From Hofstenia miamia (lineage: Eukaryota; Xenacoelomorpha; Acoela): a DNA stretch of 30,594 nucleotides. The notes below the pieces were generated by a model that had not been told where the DNA came from, made no database searches, and was given only the letters and a program-made list of their open reading frames with translations. How positions within the stretch are numbered: position 1 is the stretch's first letter; every line of letters starts with the position of its first letter. The DNA lies in NCBI GenBank assembly GCA_004352715.1, contig SCFE01000085.1:771498-802091 (forward strand), given 5' to 3'. A program made the position numbers and the translations under genes. Below, piece after piece: positions 29,106 through 30,594 of this stretch.

Positions 29106-30238
29106 ATCTTTTCCATTGTGGATCTATGCAAGGTGTATTGGCAAGTCACCATGTGAGAATTAGATTTTGAAAAATTAGTGTTCATCACACCTCACAGTCT
29201 CTTTCAATGGCTATATATGGCCTTCAGCCTCTGTAATGCTCCTGCTACCTTTCAAAGATACATCATGAAAGTGCTATTCAATGATCCACCTACAATTGAA
29301 CATGGAGTGTCAGCTTATTTAACTGACATCCTAATCTGCTTGATGAGAATCAATAAAAAATTGTGAAAAACTGAACAGAATACAACTTCTTTATAAAGCA
29401 GTACTACAAATAGTTTCAAAAAAGTTTTCCTTCAGACAGAAAAAGGAAATATTACTCTGGTGAATTATCCAACATGGAAAAAATATCAATTAAAGACAAT
29501 GCCAAGCAATTAATAGAACAAATAAAACCACCTAGGAACAAAAGTGACTTGCAATATATACTCAGGTTCATAAACTACTACCATACATTTATTCTGAATC
29601 TCACTGAAAAAACTCACAAAGCAAGATCAGATATCAAGTGGAGCTGGCAACAGCAAGAGGAGTTCAACAACTTGAAATCATTCATGAAAAGATGCCAACT
29701 CTCAACATCCCAAAAATTGCTGATGCATTCATTTTGGATACAGATGCCAGTACAGTCGCAATAAGGGCTATGATCAGCCAAATCCAAAATGGAGTGGATA
29801 ACCTGATTCAATACTACTCAAGAAAACTGAGAGCAAGTGAGCTAAATTTTGGAGCAACCAAATTAGAAATGTTGGCACTAGTGGTATCATTAAAAACTTT
29901 CTGTCACTTTTTAATGAGAGAAAAAAAATTTACAGTTGGTACTAAAAAAATATTCAGGAGATAAATCAACTACAATTGCTAGGTGGATAGAATATCTCAA
30001 TGATTTCTAATTTAGCATCACTCACAGAAAAGGGAAACTTCACAACAATGAGGATTTATGAACCACACTTCCCCAATACAGATGTGAACTGAAAAAGCAA
30101 GAACAGGACAAAATATGATTCAGGTTTAAACCTCAAAAGCAATACAAAAATCTCACAGATATCAATGTAGATAAAACAGTAAGCCAATATTACTGATACT
30201 GACAATAATGGTGAATGAGGAAATTACACCAACAGAAA
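29106..30238 (+). pseudogene. Second Ty3/gypsy pol relic (RT to RNase H)
   Basis: Starts inside the RT palm (FSIVDLCKVYWQVTM), has a TGA at 29154-29156, then FQWLYMAFSLCNAPATFQRY. It retains the catalytic box region as AYLTDIL, where YxDD has become YLTD. Connection residues (PPRNKSDLQYILRFINYYHTF) follow in another frame, and then RNase H with FILDTDASTVAI and ATKLEMLALV. The TD(H/N) region is damaged (KFTVGT then a frame change), followed by ARWIEYLNDF and a final INVDKT stretch. It ends where repeat D begins. It is related to but clearly diverged from the copy at 12259-13477, and supplies the RT part missing there. It is non-functional. Confidence 0.8.
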
Positions 30239-30594
30239 TCCTCTACCAGGCATTATTACTGTATAACATTGGTTGTATACTTGTGGGTAGGGATTTACTA
30301 ACTTAACACTGTTTAGCTTTTATGTATTTCTGTAAACTTGGCTTAAAGAGATTTAACTATTCACTATTTAGGTGACAAAGCCATGCAGCATCTCCTCAAA
30401 TGATTGATAGTGGGCATCTGCCCAAAGCTGATCTCCACATCCAGTTTCACTTGTTCACTGAGGATCCACTTGATTGAGTTCCACCTCTCAGCTCAATAAT
30501 GTAACTTATGTGTACCCTATCCTAGCTCAGTGTATACTCAAGACAAGACACAATTCGACTTAGTCTCTTTTTGTAAAAGCATTTCATGTTAATG
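30239..30594 (+). repeat. Repeat D, copy 2 (runs to window end)
   Basis: Direct match of 20369-20705 starting at CCTCTACCAGGCATTATTAC. It directly follows the pol relic, at the point where homology with the other pol copy ends, so it was inserted there or represents a terminal part of this element. Confidence 0.6.

Noticed and set aside
1-30594. CRISPR arrays, operons or prokaryotic defence systems
   Set aside because: No spaced short direct repeats, no prokaryotic-type genes and no ribosome binding sites. The sequence is eukaryotic.

Overview
The window looks like scaffold sequence from an AT-rich, repeat-laden metazoan nuclear genome. The evidence is an M12B/ADAM-type metalloprotease with a disintegrin-like start, Ty3/gypsy-class retroelement relics, many decayed repeats, three long runs of N (two of exactly 1000) and no sign of operons, ribosome binding sites or other prokaryotic organisation. 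I could not identify the species. The one complete, undamaged protein-coding gene I can defend is the small intronless secreted metalloprotease at 18847-19776. Nearly everything else recognisable is transposable-element derived.

Layout. 1-3600 is mostly unassigned AT-rich DNA, with a decayed reading frame on the minus strand (654-1140) and a pair of perfect hairpins (1861-1926). 3601-4640 is a degraded solo copy of a long repeat, R, interpreted as an LTR. 4640-6138 has short tandem and direct repeats and runs into a gap. 7146-7610 (minus) is a broken frame resembling the ORF1/gag RNA-binding part of a non-LTR element. 7770-8325 is a copy of a second repeat family, X. 8428-17591 is a large head-to-head structure: a minus-strand Ty3/gypsy relic (gag, zinc knuckle, protease, RT, RNase H, then a further protein here called ORF2, then R) faces a plus-strand relic holding only ORF2 and R, with a piece of X between them. 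17592-18640 is low-complexity and GC-richer repeat-like DNA. 18727-19997 holds the metalloprotease with a possible TATA box and polyadenylation signal. 20369-20705 and 30239-30594 are two copies of a repeat D. X recurs inverted at 22665-23395 and 25925-26305. A 709-bp element at 24608-25316 has two short LTRs, a primer-binding-like site and a 4-bp target duplication, and fits a TRIM (terminal-repeat retrotransposon in miniature). 26306-27768 (minus) is a third, badly decayed ORF2. 27769 onward is the start of another R, a gap, then a second decayed RT/RNase H (29106-30238).

The retroelement parts explain one another: R carries a conserved TATA box, and at both loci where it can be followed it lies 3' of ORF2, so gag-pol-ORF2-R is the inferred order. 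All coding copies are broken by stops and frameshifts, and the best RT lacks its YxDD segment at a junction marked by a single ambiguous base. ORF2, found three times in the window and carrying weak SGNH-hydrolase-like motifs in one copy, and the prodomain-less metalloprotease are the most interesting coding items. The TRIM-like element is the best delimited mobile element.
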